A stretch of 64,000 nucleotides of DNA from JBGAQP01 sp044220635 (lineage in GTDB: Bacteria; Pseudomonadota; Gammaproteobacteria; Burkholderiales; Usitatibacteraceae). Position numbers and translations under genes: made by a program. This document shows positions 17,088 through 25,415 of this stretch, piece by piece. The stretch spans positions 44,050 to 108,049 of the forward strand of contig JBGAQP010000012.1 of NCBI GenBank assembly GCA_044220635.1, read 5' to 3'. Numbering within the stretch: position 1 is the first letter of the stretch; every line of letters starts with the position of its first letter. Below the pieces are notes generated by a model. The model made no database searches. It was not told where the DNA came from and saw nothing but the letters and a program-made list of their open reading frames with translations.

Positions 17088-19964
17088 CTACTGGCAGGCT
17101 TCGCACTCGGGGTTGTCGATGGAGCAGAACTTGCCCGCGGACTCCGCCGCGCCCTCGCCGGCGCCCTCGGCGCCGCCCGAGGCGGACACCGCATTGAGCT
17201 CGCCGCCCTTGCCCGTGGACTTCTCCGCCGAGGTGGCCGCGAGCGTCCGGAGGTAGTAGGTGGTCTTCAGGCCCCGCAGCCAGGCGAGCTTGTAGGTGTC
17301 GTCGAGCTTCTTGCCGGAGGCGCCGGCCATGTAGATGTTGAGCGACTGGGCCTGGTCGATCCACTTCTGGCGGCGGGCGGCGGCCTCGACGAGCCAGTGC
17401 GGCTCGACCTCGAAGGCGGTCGCGTAGAGGCTGCGCACCTCGGGCGGGATGCGGTCGATCTTGCCGATGGAGCCGTCGAAGTGCTTGAGGTCGGCGACCA
17501 TCACGTTGTCCCAGAGCCCGAGCTTCTTCAGGTCGCGCACGAGGTGCTCGTTCACCACCGTGAACTCGCCCGAGAGGTTCGACTTCACGTAGAGGTTCTG
17601 GTAGTTGGGCTCGATCGAGGCCGACACGCCGATGATGTTGGAGATCGTCGCCGTGGGCGCGATGGCCACGCAGTTCGAGTTGCGCATGCCGTGCTTCCTG
17701 ATGCGCAGCCGCAGCGCCGCCCAGTCCATCGACTCCGAGGTGTCCACCTCCACGTAGCCGCCGCGCTGCTCGAGCAGGAGCTTGAGCGAATCCTGCGGCA
17801 GCACCCCGCGGTCCCAGAGCGAGCCCGCGTAGGTCGAGTAGCGGCCGCGCTCCTCGGCGAGCTCGGTCGAGGCCCAGTAGGCGTAGTAGCACACCGCCTC
17901 CATGGAGCGGTCGGCGAAGTCGACCGCGGCGTCGGAGGCGTAGGGCAGGCGCAGCTCCTGCAGGCAGTCCTGGAAGCCCATGATGCCCAGGCCCACCGGC
18001 CGGTGCTTGTAGTTGGAGTCGCGCGCCTTCTTGACCGCGTAGTAGTTGATGTCGATCACGTTGTCGAGCATGCGCATGGCGGTGGCGACCGTGCGCTTCA
18101 ACTTCGCGTGGTCGAGCGCCTTGCCGCCGTGCCCGTCGTCCTTCATGTGCGCGAGCAGGTTCACGGAGCCGAGGTTGCACACCGCGATCTCGGAGGCGTT
18201 CGTGTTCAGCGTGATCTCGGTGCACAGGTTCGAGGAGTGCACCACGCCCACGTGGCCTTGGGGCGAGCGGATGTTGCAGGGGTCCTTGAACGTGATCCAG
18301 GGATGCCCCGTCTCGAAGAGCATCGTGAGCATCTTGCGCCACAGGGTGAGCGCCGGGATGCGCTTGTGCAGCTTCAGCTCCCCGCGCAGCGCCTTCTTCT
18401 CGTAGATCGTGTAGGCCTCCTCGAAGGCGCGGCCGACCTTGTCGTGCAGGTCGGGCACGTCCGAGGGCGAGAAAAGCGTCCAGTCCCCGCCCTCCATCAC
18501 GCGCTTCATGAAGAGGTCCGGGATCCAGTTCGCGGTGTTCATGTCGTGGGTGCGGCGGCGGTCGTCTCCCGTGTTCTTCCTGAGCTCGAGGAACTCCTCG
18601 ATGTCGAGGTGCCAGGTTTCGAGGTAGCAGCACACCGCGCCCTTCCTCTTGCCGCCCTGGTTCACCGCGACCGCGGTGTCGCTCACGACCTTGAGGAAGG
18701 GCACCACGCCCTGGCTCTTGCCGTTGGTGCCCTTGATGTAGGCGCCGAGCGCGCGCACCGGCGTCCAGTCGTTGCCCAGGCCCCCGGCGAACTTGGAGAG
18801 CAGCGCGTTCTCCTTGATCGCCTCGTAGATGCCGTCGAGGTCGTCGGCGACCGTGGTGAGGTAGCACGAGGAGAGCTGCGAGCGCTGCGTGCCCGAGTTG
18901 AAGAGGGTCGGCGTCGACGACATGAAGTCGAAGGTGGAGAGCACGTCGTAGAACTCGATCGCTCGCTCCTCGCGGTTCACCTCGTTGATCGCGAGCCCCA
19001 TGGCGACGCGCATGAAGAAGGCCTGCGGGAGCTCGATCTTGTGGTCGTGGATGTGCAGGAAGTAGCGGTCGTAGAGCGTCTGCAGGCCGAGGTAGTCGAA
19101 CTTGTTGTCGCGCGCGGAGTCGAGCGCCTCGCCCAGGCGCTTGAGGTCGTAGGTGCCCAGGCGCTCGTCGAGCAGCTGCGCCTTGATGCCCCGGTTCACG
19201 AAGGTGGGGAAGTACTCCGCGTAGCGCGCCGCCATCTGCTCGTGGGTCACCTCCTCGCCGAGGACCTCATGGCGGATCGTGTGCAGCAGCAACCGCGCGG
19301 TGACGTAGGTGTAGGCGGGGTCGGTCTCGATCAGCATGCGCGCGGCGAGGATCGCGCACTTGTGCACCTCGTCGAGGGGCACGCCGTCGTAGAGGTCCCT
19401 GAGCGTCGCCTCGATGATGCGCCGCGGCTCCACGTCGGAGCCGAGCCCCTGGCAGGCGGAGGCGACGAGCGCCTCGAGCGCGGCGAGGTCGAGGGGCTGC
19501 TTCGCGCCGTTGACCGTGACGTTGAGGCTGGGGCTGCGGGCCTCGGCCGCCTCCTGGGCGCGCTTGGCGCGCTCGCGGGCGCGCTCCTCGCGGTAGAGCA
19601 CGTAGGAGCGCGCGACCTGGTGCTCGCCCGCGCGCATGAGCGCGAGCTCGACCTGGTCCTGGATGTCCTCGATGTGGAAGGTGCCGCCCGCGGGGTGGCG
19701 CCGCAGCAGCGCGTTCACCACGGACTGCGTGATCGCCTGCACCTTGTCGCGCACGCCCGCGGAGGCCGCCGCCGTGCCGCCGGCGACCGCGAGGAAGGCC
19801 TTGGTGACCGCGACCGCGATCTTGTCGGGCTCGAAGCCGACGACGGCGCCGTTGCGCCGGATGACCTTGTGATCCGCGTACCGCTCCTGCGGGACCTCCG
19901 CGCCTTCCGGGCTCGTGGGGTTCTGGAGGGGGGCCGCGGGATGGATGTCGGATGCAAGGCGCAT
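17088..19964 (-). CDS. nrdA: Class Ia ribonucleotide reductase, alpha subunit
   Basis: Catalytic subunit reducing ribonucleoside diphosphates. The 958-aa protein has an N-terminal ATP-cone (about residues 30-125) for dATP inhibition, the first active-site Cys in SQLSSCYL, the NLCTEI motif (Asn, radical Cys, Glu), the second redox Cys in VCNLGSVNL, and a C-terminal CEACQ thioredoxin-exchange pair. A linker rich in Ala/Gly/Glu (about 920-945) precedes that tail. The ATG at 19964 is chosen for AGGAGA 8 nt upstream; the longer frame to 20165 would cover the NrdR-box pair and the DnaA box. nrdB lies about 15 kb downstream instead of adjacent. Confidence 0.97.
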   Translation of the reverse strand: MRLASDIHPAAPLQNPTSPEGAEVPQERYADHKVIRRNGAVVGFEPDKIAVAVTKAFLAVAGGTAAASAGVRDKVQAITQSVVNALLRRHPAGGTFHIEDIQDQVELALMRAGEHQVARSYVLYREERARERAKRAQEAAEARSPSLNVTVNGAKQPLDLAALEALVASACQGLGSDVEPRRIIEATLRDLYDGVPLDEVHKCAILAARMLIETDPAYTYVTARLLLHTIRHEVLGEEVTHEQMAARYAEYFPTFVNRGIKAQLLDERLGTYDLKRLGEALDSARDNKFDYLGLQTLYDRYFLHIHDHKIELPQAFFMRVAMGLAINEVNREERAIEFYDVLSTFDFMSSTPTLFNSGTQRSQLSSCYLTTVADDLDGIYEAIKENALLSKFAGGLGNDWTPVRALGAYIKGTNGKSQGVVPFLKVVSDTAVAVNQGGKRKGAVCCYLETWHLDIEEFLELRKNTGDDRRRTHDMNTANWIPDLFMKRVMEGGDWTLFSPSDVPDLHDKVGRAFEEAYTIYEKKALRGELKLHKRIPALTLWRKMLTMLFETGHPWITFKDPCNIRSPQGHVGVVHSSNLCTEITLNTNASEIAVCNLGSVNLLAHMKDDGHGGKALDHAKLKRTVATAMRMLDNVIDINYYAVKKARDSNYKHRPVGLGIMGFQDCLQELRLPYASDAAVDFADRSMEAVCYYAYWASTELAEERGRYSTYAGSLWDRGVLPQDSLKLLLEQRGGYVEVDTSESMDWAALRLRIRKHGMRNSNCVAIAPTATISNIIGVSASIEPNYQNLYVKSNLSGEFTVVNEHLVRDLKKLGLWDNVMVADLKHFDGSIGKIDRIPPEVRSLYATAFEVEPHWLVEAAARRQKWIDQAQSLNIYMAGASGKKLDDTYKLAWLRGLKTTYYLRTLAATSAEKSTGKGGELNAVSASGGAEGAGEGAAESAGKFCSIDNPECEACQ

Positions 19965-20072
19965 TGCTCGTCTCCTGGATGAACCTGTTTTCGGGCCGCG
20001 GGACTCGGGGGTCGCGACGCGGCGGTCTTTTGGACGGGCAGCCTCGTGGGCTGCACTAAGTTCCTGAAACTT

Positions 20073-20081
20073 TGTGGATAA
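20073..20081 (-). promoter_or_regulatory. DnaA box before nrdA
   Basis: TTATCCACA on the minus strand, a perfect DnaA-box nonamer, about 110 bp before the nrdA start codon. In E. coli, DnaA controls nrdAB through such boxes. Confidence 0.5.
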
Positions 20082-20127
20082 GCGCCGGTTTTCCCCGGCC
20101 TTCTCAACAGCTTGTTCCACCCCCATT

Positions 20128-20175
20128 CCACAAGATGTAGTGCCTTGTGGAACGGCAGGCCACAAAGTCTAGTAA
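20128..20175 (-). promoter_or_regulatory. nrdA: NrdR operator (two boxes) before nrdA
   Basis: Box 1 (20128-20143, CCACAAGATGTAGTGC) matches all six invariant positions of acaCwAtATaTwGtgt. Box 2 (20160-20175, CCACAAAGTCTAGTAA) matches five. The starts are 32 bp apart, three helical turns, as expected for NrdR, the ATP/dATP-sensing repressor of ribonucleotide reductase genes. A possible promoter (TTGCTT at 20193-20198, TACTAG at 20169-20174, 18-bp spacer, minus strand) overlaps box 2. Confidence 0.75.
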
Positions 20176-20281
20176 AGCGCGAGGGGCAACGCAAGCAATG
20201 GTTGAGACTATTTTTTCGCCCGCGCAATCAGGGGCTTGGGAGGCCTTCTTGCGCAACAATTGAGCAATGTCCGCGCGGCAT

Positions 20282-20341
20282 GAAAAACCGCGCGGCCTTG
20301 CGCCTCGCCTCCCGGGGGAGACGGGGCGAAAAGCCGCGCGG
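20282..20341 (-). terminator. Terminator after the duplicated PepSY-like gene
   Basis: CCGCGCGGC (20288-20296) pairs with GCCGCGCGG (20333-20341); read on the minus strand the stem is followed by TTTTTC. The loop is long (36 nt) and has its own CTCCC/GGGAG hairpin. Confidence 0.6.
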
Positions 20342-20358
20342 CGCGGGCCCTGCGGGGA

Positions 20359-20841
20359 TCAGAAGTCGAGGCGGGCGGTACCGCGCCAGGACACGAGGCG
20401 GGTCACGGGGTCGATGCGCAGGCGCGCGGTCCGGCCGTTGATGAGCCGCATGTCGACGTGGTAGTGCGGGTTCGTCGCGTCGCTGCCGTCGAGCTCGGCG
20501 AGCATCACCTTGCCGGGAAACTGCGTGGAGATGAAGGCGATCGTGTCCGTGAGGGACATGGCGCCATCCTCGGGCTCGACCGGGGGCTGGCGCGAGGAGA
20601 TCTTCCTGGTGAGCGCGTCCAACTCGAGCCGCGCGAGCGCCCCGTGGGGGAAGCGGATGTCGACGTGGTAGTGCGGGGACTTGTCGCCCGTCGTGTCGAG
20701 CTCGGCGGCGACGATGTCGCCGGGGAACTGCGAGTGCATGAAGGCGACGGCCTCGGTGAGGTTCATGGGCGTGCTCGCCAGGGCGAGCGCGGGCGCCGCG
20801 ATCAGGGCGCCGAGGACGGGTGAGAGTCTGCGAAATTTCAT
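20359..20841 (-). CDS. Secreted protein with two PepSY-like repeats
   Basis: A 160-aa periplasmic protein: a signal peptide (about residues 1-23) followed by two copies of one domain, 28-84 and 97-153. Both copies run LTxAIAFxxxQFPG, then AELD, then PHYHVD, then an RLxxDxxTR segment. The unit resembles PepSY domains, small inhibitor or metal/redox-related modules found with two-component systems. AAGGAG lies before the ATG. A direct-repeat box for a response regulator (20924-20941) lies within the end of the upstream kinase gene. Confidence 0.75.
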   Translation of the reverse strand: MKFRRLSPVLGALIAAPALALASTPMNLTEAVAFMHSQFPGDIVAAELDTTGDKSPHYHVDIRFPHGALARLELDALTRKISSRQPPVEPEDGAMSLTDTIAFISTQFPGKVMLAELDGSDATNPHYHVDMRLINGRTARLRIDPVTRLVSWRGTARLDF

Positions 20842-20910
20842 GGTCGGTTCTCCTTGATCCGGGGCGCCGTCCGGGACCCCATGTCCCGTCCTCGCGCCAT
20901 GCCCCCCAAT

Positions 20911-22278
20911 CTACGGACGCTTCCTTAACGCATCCTTATCGGCCGCGGGAAAGCGCACGGTCACCGCGAGCCCCCCCAGCTCCGGGCTCGCCGCGGCGGC
21001 GATGCTCCCCGAGTGCAGCTCCACGACGCGGCGCGCGATCGAAAGGCCCAGTCCGCTGCCCCCCGCCGACTCGCCGGCCATGCGGAAGAAGCGGTCGAAG
21101 ATGCGAGCGCGGAACTCCTCCGGGACGCCGGGGCCGGAATCCTCGACCGCGAGGACCACCTCGTCGCCCGCGCGGCGCACCAGGACCCGCGCGCGGCCGC
21201 CCGGCGGGGTGTAGCGCACGGCGTTCTCGGCGAGGTTGCGCACCAGCGCGTGCAGCATCGCGCTCTCGCCCCGGACTTCCCGGGGCCCTTCCCCGGACTC
21301 GGCGAACTCGAGCGCGACCTGGCGCTCCTCGGCCTCGGCGGCGAGCTCGGCGAGCGCCTCGCGCGCGATCGCGCCGAGGTCCGTGGCACCGGCCGCCGCC
21401 CCGCGCTGGCCGTCGAGGCGGGCGAGCGCGAGCAGCTGCGCGACGAGTCGCGTCGCGCGGTCCACCCCGGCGACCACCTGCCCGAGGGCCCGGCGCCGGC
21501 GTTCGTCGCTTTCGGTCGTGAGCGCCACCTCCGCCTGGGTGCGAAGCGCGGCGAGCGGGGTGCGAAGCTCGTGGGCCGCATCGCCCGTGAAGCGCCGCTC
21601 GTTCTCGAAGGATCGCTCGAGACGCGCGAAGAGCTGGTTGAGGGCCTCGATGAGCGGGACCACCTCGCTCGGAGCCTCCGGGGCGACGACGGGCTCGAGG
21701 CGCTGCGGGTCGCGCCCCCGGATCTCGGCGGTGAGCCGATCGAGGGGGGCGAGCGCGCGCCACACCGCGAGCGCGATGGCGAGCGCGAGCAGCGGCAGCC
21801 CGACGACCACCGGCAGCGCGAGCCGCCAGGCGATGCGCCCGGCGAGCTCCTCGCGCACCTCGAAGCGGTGGGCGACGATCAGCACGAGCGCGTTCTCCCG
21901 GTCCACGCGGCGATGCGCCCGCCAGCGCGCTCCCGCCACCTCGACGTCGCTGAAGCCGTCGGCGGTCGCGAGGACCGTGGCGGGCGCGGCGTGGGAGCGC
22001 ATCAGCAGGTCGTTGGTCGTGGACCACACCTGGTAGGTGAGCGCCTGCGCGTACTCGTGCTCGATCACCGTCACCTTGCCCTCGATCTCGTAGACCTCGT
22101 GTCCGGCGATCGCCGTGAGCACCTCGGAGTACTCGGTGAGCTGCGCGTCGAAAAGCAGGTCCGCCTGGTGGCGCGCGTCGATGAAGGTCGCCACGGCGAC
22201 CGCGACCCAGACGATGCCCGAGGCCGCCACGAGAAGCGCCACGAGCCGGCCGCGAAGCGAGGTGCGCCTCTCAGCCAT
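20911..22278 (-). CDS. Sensor histidine kinase, QseC/PmrB type
   Basis: A 455-aa inner-membrane kinase: transmembrane segment about 12-32, periplasmic sensor (35-150), second transmembrane segment (153-174), HAMP-like linker, dimerisation box with phospho-acceptor His236 (GDAAHELRTPL), and a HATPase domain with N-box NLAENAVRYTP, G1 EDSGPGVP and G2 GGSGLGLSIA. It overlaps the response-regulator gene by 8 bp. The signal is unknown; the neighbouring PepSY and cytochrome b561 genes suggest a redox, metal or envelope cue. Confidence 0.92.
   Translation of the reverse strand: MAERRTSLRGRLVALLVAASGIVWVAVAVATFIDARHQADLLFDAQLTEYSEVLTAIAGHEVYEIEGKVTVIEHEYAQALTYQVWSTTNDLLMRSHAAPATVLATADGFSDVEVAGARWRAHRRVDRENALVLIVAHRFEVREELAGRIAWRLALPVVVGLPLLALAIALAVWRALAPLDRLTAEIRGRDPQRLEPVVAPEAPSEVVPLIEALNQLFARLERSFENERRFTGDAAHELRTPLAALRTQAEVALTTESDERRRRALGQVVAGVDRATRLVAQLLALARLDGQRGAAAGATDLGAIAREALAELAAEAEERQVALEFAESGEGPREVRGESAMLHALVRNLAENAVRYTPPGGRARVLVRRAGDEVVLAVEDSGPGVPEEFRARIFDRFFRMAGESAGGSGLGLSIARRVVELHSGSIAAAASPELGGLAVTVRFPAADKDALRKRP
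20924..20941 (-). promoter_or_regulatory. Response-regulator direct repeat before the duplicated PepSY gene
   Basis: CTTAACG (20924-20930) and CTTATCG (20935-20941) are direct repeats with an 11-bp period, typical of OmpR/PhoB-family dimer sites and close to PmrA/QseB boxes. The site lies 83 bp before the PepSY start, inside the last codons of the kinase gene. Confidence 0.55.
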
Positions 22279-22936
22279 CGTCGTCGATCACGTAGCCGAG
22301 CCCCCGCACCGTCCGGATCAGCCCGGCGAAGAGCTTGGCGCGCAGGTGGTGCACGTGGACCTCGATCGCGTTGGACTCGACCTCCCGGCCCCAGGCGTAG
22401 GTCTCCTGCTCGAGCTGGGCGCGCGAGTGGACCCGCCCGGGGTGGGAGAGCAGCGCGACGAGCACCGCGTACTCGCGCGGCGTGAGCTCCACCGCGCGGC
22501 CCGCGTGGGACACGCGGCGGTTGGCGAGATCCACCGTCACGCCGCGGCGCTCGAGGACATTGGAGGCTTCGCCCGCGGTGCGCCGCACGAGCGCGCGCAC
22601 GCGCGCCTTGAGCTCGGAGAGCTCGAAGGGCTTCACCAGGTAGTCGTCGGCGCCCGCGTCGAGCCCCTTCACGCGGTCGGGGACGGTGTCGCGCGCCGTG
22701 AGGACGAGCACCGGCGTGCGATCGCCCCGGGCGCGCAGGGCCTTCAGGATCTCGATCCCGTCGAGCCGGGGCAGCGTGAGGTCGAGCACCACGGCGGTGA
22801 AGCCCTCGGCGGCGAGGGCTTCCCGGGCATGCAGGCCATCGCGCACCCAGTCGACGGCGTGACCCTCGTCCTCGAGGCCGGCCTTCACCCCGTCGCCGAG
22901 CAGCGCATCGTCTTCGACCAGGAGGATCCGGCTCAC
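22271..22936 (-). CDS. OmpR-family response regulator, QseB/PmrA type
   Basis: A 221-aa DNA-binding regulator: receiver domain with phospho-acceptor Asp52 (VVLDLTLP) and the acidic pair Asp9/Asp10, then a winged-helix effector domain (about 125-221) with the usual RGLGYV element. The start is GTG. It is the partner of the overlapping kinase. Likely targets are the CTTAACG-N4-CTTA boxes before both PepSY genes. Confidence 0.92.
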   Translation of the reverse strand: MSRILLVEDDALLGDGVKAGLEDEGHAVDWVRDGLHAREALAAEGFTAVVLDLTLPRLDGIEILKALRARGDRTPVLVLTARDTVPDRVKGLDAGADDYLVKPFELSELKARVRALVRRTAGEASNVLERRGVTVDLANRRVSHAGRAVELTPREYAVLVALLSHPGRVHSRAQLEQETYAWGREVESNAIEVHVHHLRAKLFAGLIRTVRGLGYVIDDDG

Positions 22937-22940
22937 GGCA

Positions 22941-23501
22941 TCAGTCGTCCCCGGGCCGGGGCGCGCGCTTGCGGCCCGTGAGCATCGCGGCCACGAGGTT
23001 CTCGCCGTGGCGCAGGCTCGCCCAGGCCACGCCCGCGAGGTGCACGACGAGCGCGCCGATCAGACCGTTGGCGAGCCCTTCGTGCAGGTCCTCGATCCAC
23101 TCGAACTCGTCCTCGCCGAGGATCGCGAGCGCCCAGCCCGTGACGCCGGTGGCGGCCACGAGAGCGAGCATCACCACGATCCACGCGCCGCCCAGCGGGT
23201 TGTGCCCCAGGTGGCGGGGCTCGCTCCGGGCGATCATCCGGCGCGTGTAGTCGAGCACCTCGCGCGGCGAGCGGACGAAGTCCGCGAAGCGCGCCCGGGC
23301 CGGGCCGACCCAGCCCCAGGCGAGGCGGATCGCCACCACGCCGAGCGCGACGTAACCCAGGCGCTCGTGCCACTTGCCCCCGTCGTCGCCCGTGGCAATA
23401 GCGGCGAGCACCGAGAACGCGAGCGTCCAGTGGGCGAGGCGCAGCAGCGGGTCCCAGACCGGGACCCCGCTCGGCGCCCTGGCGGGAACCGTCGCGCTCA
23501 C
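22941..23501 (-). CDS. Cytochrome b561-family diheme membrane protein
   Basis: A 186-aa integral membrane cytochrome of the bacterial b561/hydrogenase-b type. Four hydrophobic segments carry candidate heme histidines in RLAHW (about residue 23), WHERLG, DLHEGL and VVHLAG. It probably passes electrons between the quinone pool and a periplasmic partner. The GTG start overlaps the PepSY stop (GTGA) with GGAGAAGGTG upstream, so the two are co-translated. It ends 4 bp before the response regulator. Confidence 0.88.
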   Translation of the reverse strand: MSATVPARAPSGVPVWDPLLRLAHWTLAFSVLAAIATGDDGGKWHERLGYVALGVVAIRLAWGWVGPARARFADFVRSPREVLDYTRRMIARSEPRHLGHNPLGGAWIVVMLALVAATGVTGWALAILGEDEFEWIEDLHEGLANGLIGALVVHLAGVAWASLRHGENLVAAMLTGRKRAPRPGDD

Positions 23502-23761
23502 GATTTCACCTTCTCCTTCACGACCGTGCCGTCGGCGGGATTCACGTAGGCCTCCACGCGCTTGCCGTCCTTGTTCTTCGCGTAGACCTCGAGGCAGTTG
23601 CCCTCGCGCTTCACCTTGTTCACGGTATAGCCGCGGCCCTCGAAGCGGGTTTGGACCTCCTTCTCGGAGAGCCACTGGTCCTTCGGGGTCTCGGGGCAGT
23701 TCGCGCCCGCGTACGCGAGCGGGGCGGCGGCGAGGACCAGCGCGGCGAAGATCGTCTTCAT
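23498..23761 (-). CDS. Small periplasmic PepSY-domain protein
   Basis: An 87-aa secreted protein: signal peptide ending near AYA (residue 18), then one PepSY-like domain (WLSEKEVQTRFEGRGYTV ... EAYVNPADGTVV). Cys22 and Cys56 could form a disulfide. GAAAGGAAA lies before the ATG. It is first in a unit with cytochrome b561 and the two-component system, under a CTTAACG-N4-CTTA box and a degenerate FNR-like box. Confidence 0.8.
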   Translation of the reverse strand: MKTIFAALVLAAAPLAYAGANCPETPKDQWLSEKEVQTRFEGRGYTVNKVKREGNCLEVYAKNKDGKRVEAYVNPADGTVVKEKVKS

Positions 23762-23827
23762 GTCGGTTTCCTTTCGGTGGGGGGCCGGCGCCCATCGCCT
23801 GCCCAGACCGCACTGTAGGGAGCCCGG

Positions 23828-23845
23828 CTTAACGCTTCCTTAGCG
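23828..23845 (-). promoter_or_regulatory. Response-regulator direct repeat before the small PepSY gene
   Basis: CTTAACG (23828-23834) and CTTAGCG (23839-23845) repeat with an 11-bp period, identical in design to 20924-20941. It lies 67 bp before the start codon at 23761. Confidence 0.55.
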
Positions 23846-23876
23846 ACGATTCTGGGCCCGCCGGGCGGGGTGCCTT

Positions 23877-23890
23877 CTGACGCGGGTCAA
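23877..23890 (-). promoter_or_regulatory. Degenerate FNR-like box before the PepSY-cytochrome unit
   Basis: CTGACGCGGGTCAA, one base away from the TTGAC-N4-GTCAA form. On the minus strand CAGAAT (23849-23854) falls at the class II spacing. Confidence 0.4.
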
Positions 23891-23924
23891 CAACGCGGCG
23901 GGGGGCCGAGGGGGTGCGGGACCT

Positions 23925-24497
23925 TCAGGCGACGAGGCTCGCGCGGTAACGCGCCCAGTCGAATCGCGGCCCGGGGTCGGTCTTGCGCCCCGGCGCGATG
24001 TCGCAGTGCCCCGCGAGCTCGAGGCGCCCGTAGCGCTCGAAGATCGCCTGAGTGAGCTCGGCGAGCGTGGCGTACTGCGCGTCGGTGAAGGCGACCTCGT
24101 CCGTGCCCTCGAGCTCGACGCCGATGGAGAAGTCGTTGCAGCGCTCCCGGCCCTTCCAGGCCGAGGCGCCCGCGTGCCAGGCGCGCAGCTCGCAGGGCAC
24201 GAACTGAACGAGCTCGCCGTCGCGGCGCACGAGGAAATGGGCCGACACCTCGACGCCCGCGAGCCCCGCGAAGTAGGGATCGACCGCGGGGTGCAGGCGA
24301 TTCAGGAACAGGTCCTCGATCCACGGGCCGCCGAAATCCCCGGGCGGGAGCGAGATGTTGTGGATCACGAGGAGCTCGATCGCCGCCCCCTCGGGACGCT
24401 CGTCGCAATTGGGCGAGGGGGTCCAGCGCGCGCCCGAGCAGACCCCGGCGATGTCGAGGATGAAGCGCGGCGGGGCTTCGTCGGGACCGGGGAACAT
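23925..24497 (-). CDS. ampD: 1,6-anhydro-N-acetylmuramyl-L-alanine amidase AmpD
   Basis: Cytoplasmic zinc amidase of peptidoglycan recycling. The 190-aa product carries the zinc ligands in VIHNISLP, in GHCDIAPGRKTDPG and the final conserved Asp, with FSIGVELEG in the middle. The start ATG at 24497 (MFPGPDE) fits the family length; a longer frame to 24653 overlaps the GNAT gene and has no support. It is the fourth gene in a tight minus-strand series beginning with pilS. Confidence 0.9.
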   Translation of the reverse strand: MFPGPDEAPPRFILDIAGVCSGARWTPSPNCDERPEGAAIELLVIHNISLPPGDFGGPWIEDLFLNRLHPAVDPYFAGLAGVEVSAHFLVRRDGELVQFVPCELRAWHAGASAWKGRERCNDFSIGVELEGTDEVAFTDAQYATLAELTQAIFERYGRLELAGHCDIAPGRKTDPGPRFDWARYRASLVA

Positions 24498-24531
24498 CGC
24501 GGGGCCACGGGGCGCTCGCGCGCCGCCGCGC

Positions 24532-25053
24532 TCAGGGCAGCACGTGGTAGAAGAAGGTCGTCGCGTGGGCCGTGCCGTCGCGCTCGACCGTGTAGCCCGG
24601 GACCTGCCCGGCGCGCACGTATCCCATGGACTCGTAGAGGCGCTCGGCCGCATCCCCGGTGCGCGTGTCGAGGATGAGCAGCGTGCGGCCGCGGTAGCGC
24701 GCCTCGACGTGGGCCGCGGCGAGCAGCGCCCGCCCGAGCCCGTGGCCGCGGCGCGAGGTGTGGACCATGAGCTTCTGCACCTCGGCGCGGTGCGCGCCGT
24801 TCTGCCGGTTCGAGAGCACGACCTGGACGCTGCCCACGACCTCGCCCGCGTCCTCGGCCACGATCAGTACCACGCGGGCCTCCACCAGCCACTGCATCAC
24901 CTCGCGCCAGTAGAGCAGCGCCTCGCCCTCGGCGAGCGGCGCCCAGAAACCGACGGATCCGCCGGAATCGACGGCGTCGCGCAGCAGCCGCGCGAGGCCG
25001 GGCAGGACCTGCGCGAAGGCGTCGAGGTCGACGGTGCGCACCCGCGCGCTCAT
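24532..25053 (-). CDS. GNAT-family N-acetyltransferase
   Basis: A 173-aa acetyltransferase. Motif A is VQKLMVHTSRRGHGLGRALL (about 92-111), with the R/Q-x-x-G-x-G/A acetyl-CoA loop, followed by LILDTRTGDAAERLYESMGY. The substrate is unknown. Its start overlaps the tautomerase stop (ATGA). Confidence 0.85.
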   Translation of the reverse strand: MSARVRTVDLDAFAQVLPGLARLLRDAVDSGGSVGFWAPLAEGEALLYWREVMQWLVEARVVLIVAEDAGEVVGSVQVVLSNRQNGAHRAEVQKLMVHTSRRGHGLGRALLAAAHVEARYRGRTLLILDTRTGDAAERLYESMGYVRAGQVPGYTVERDGTAHATTFFYHVLP

Positions 25054-25415
25054 CGGACCACCCGACCGCCGAAGGCGATGCGCCCGCGCGCGGAGGTCTC
25101 GACGAGCACGTGGACGTTGTCGGGATCGCGCCCGGTGAGCCGCGCCACCTCCGCCGTGATGCCGGCCACGCGCTCGGCGAGCCGATCGCCCTCGGGCGCG
25201 GCGGAAGCGAGCAGCGTCACGAAGGCGGGCGAGGGGCGCGCGGGCCCGGCGCCGTTCTCCGCGTAACGCTCCGGCGCGAGCTCCCGCAGCCGCACCCAGA
25301 CCTTGCCGGGGGCCGCGCCCATCACCGCGCCGAGGGCCTCGGCGAGCCCCGCGGCGAGGGCCTCGGGCAGCCGCTCGCCCTCGCGGCGCACCACTTCCAC
25401 GTCGAAGATCGGCAT
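25050..25415 (-). CDS. Tautomerase-superfamily protein
   Basis: A 121-aa protein beginning MPIFDVEVV; the proline exposed after removal of Met is the catalytic base of the 4-oxalocrotonate tautomerase/MIF superfamily, and GKVWVRLRELAPERYAENG fits the second conserved block. The substrate is unknown. Its ATG overlaps the pilR stop by 1 bp (TGATG), and its stop overlaps the GNAT start, an unusual partner for a pilus regulator. Confidence 0.75.
   Translation of the reverse strand: MPIFDVEVVRREGERLPEALAAGLAEALGAVMGAAPGKVWVRLRELAPERYAENGAGPARPSPAFVTLLASAAPEGDRLAERVAGITAEVARLTGRDPDNVHVLVETSARGRIAFGGRVVR

Noticed and set aside
19965..20165. Longer nrdA start at 20165
   Set aside because: It would run through the NrdR boxes and DnaA box; AGGAGA and family length support 19964.
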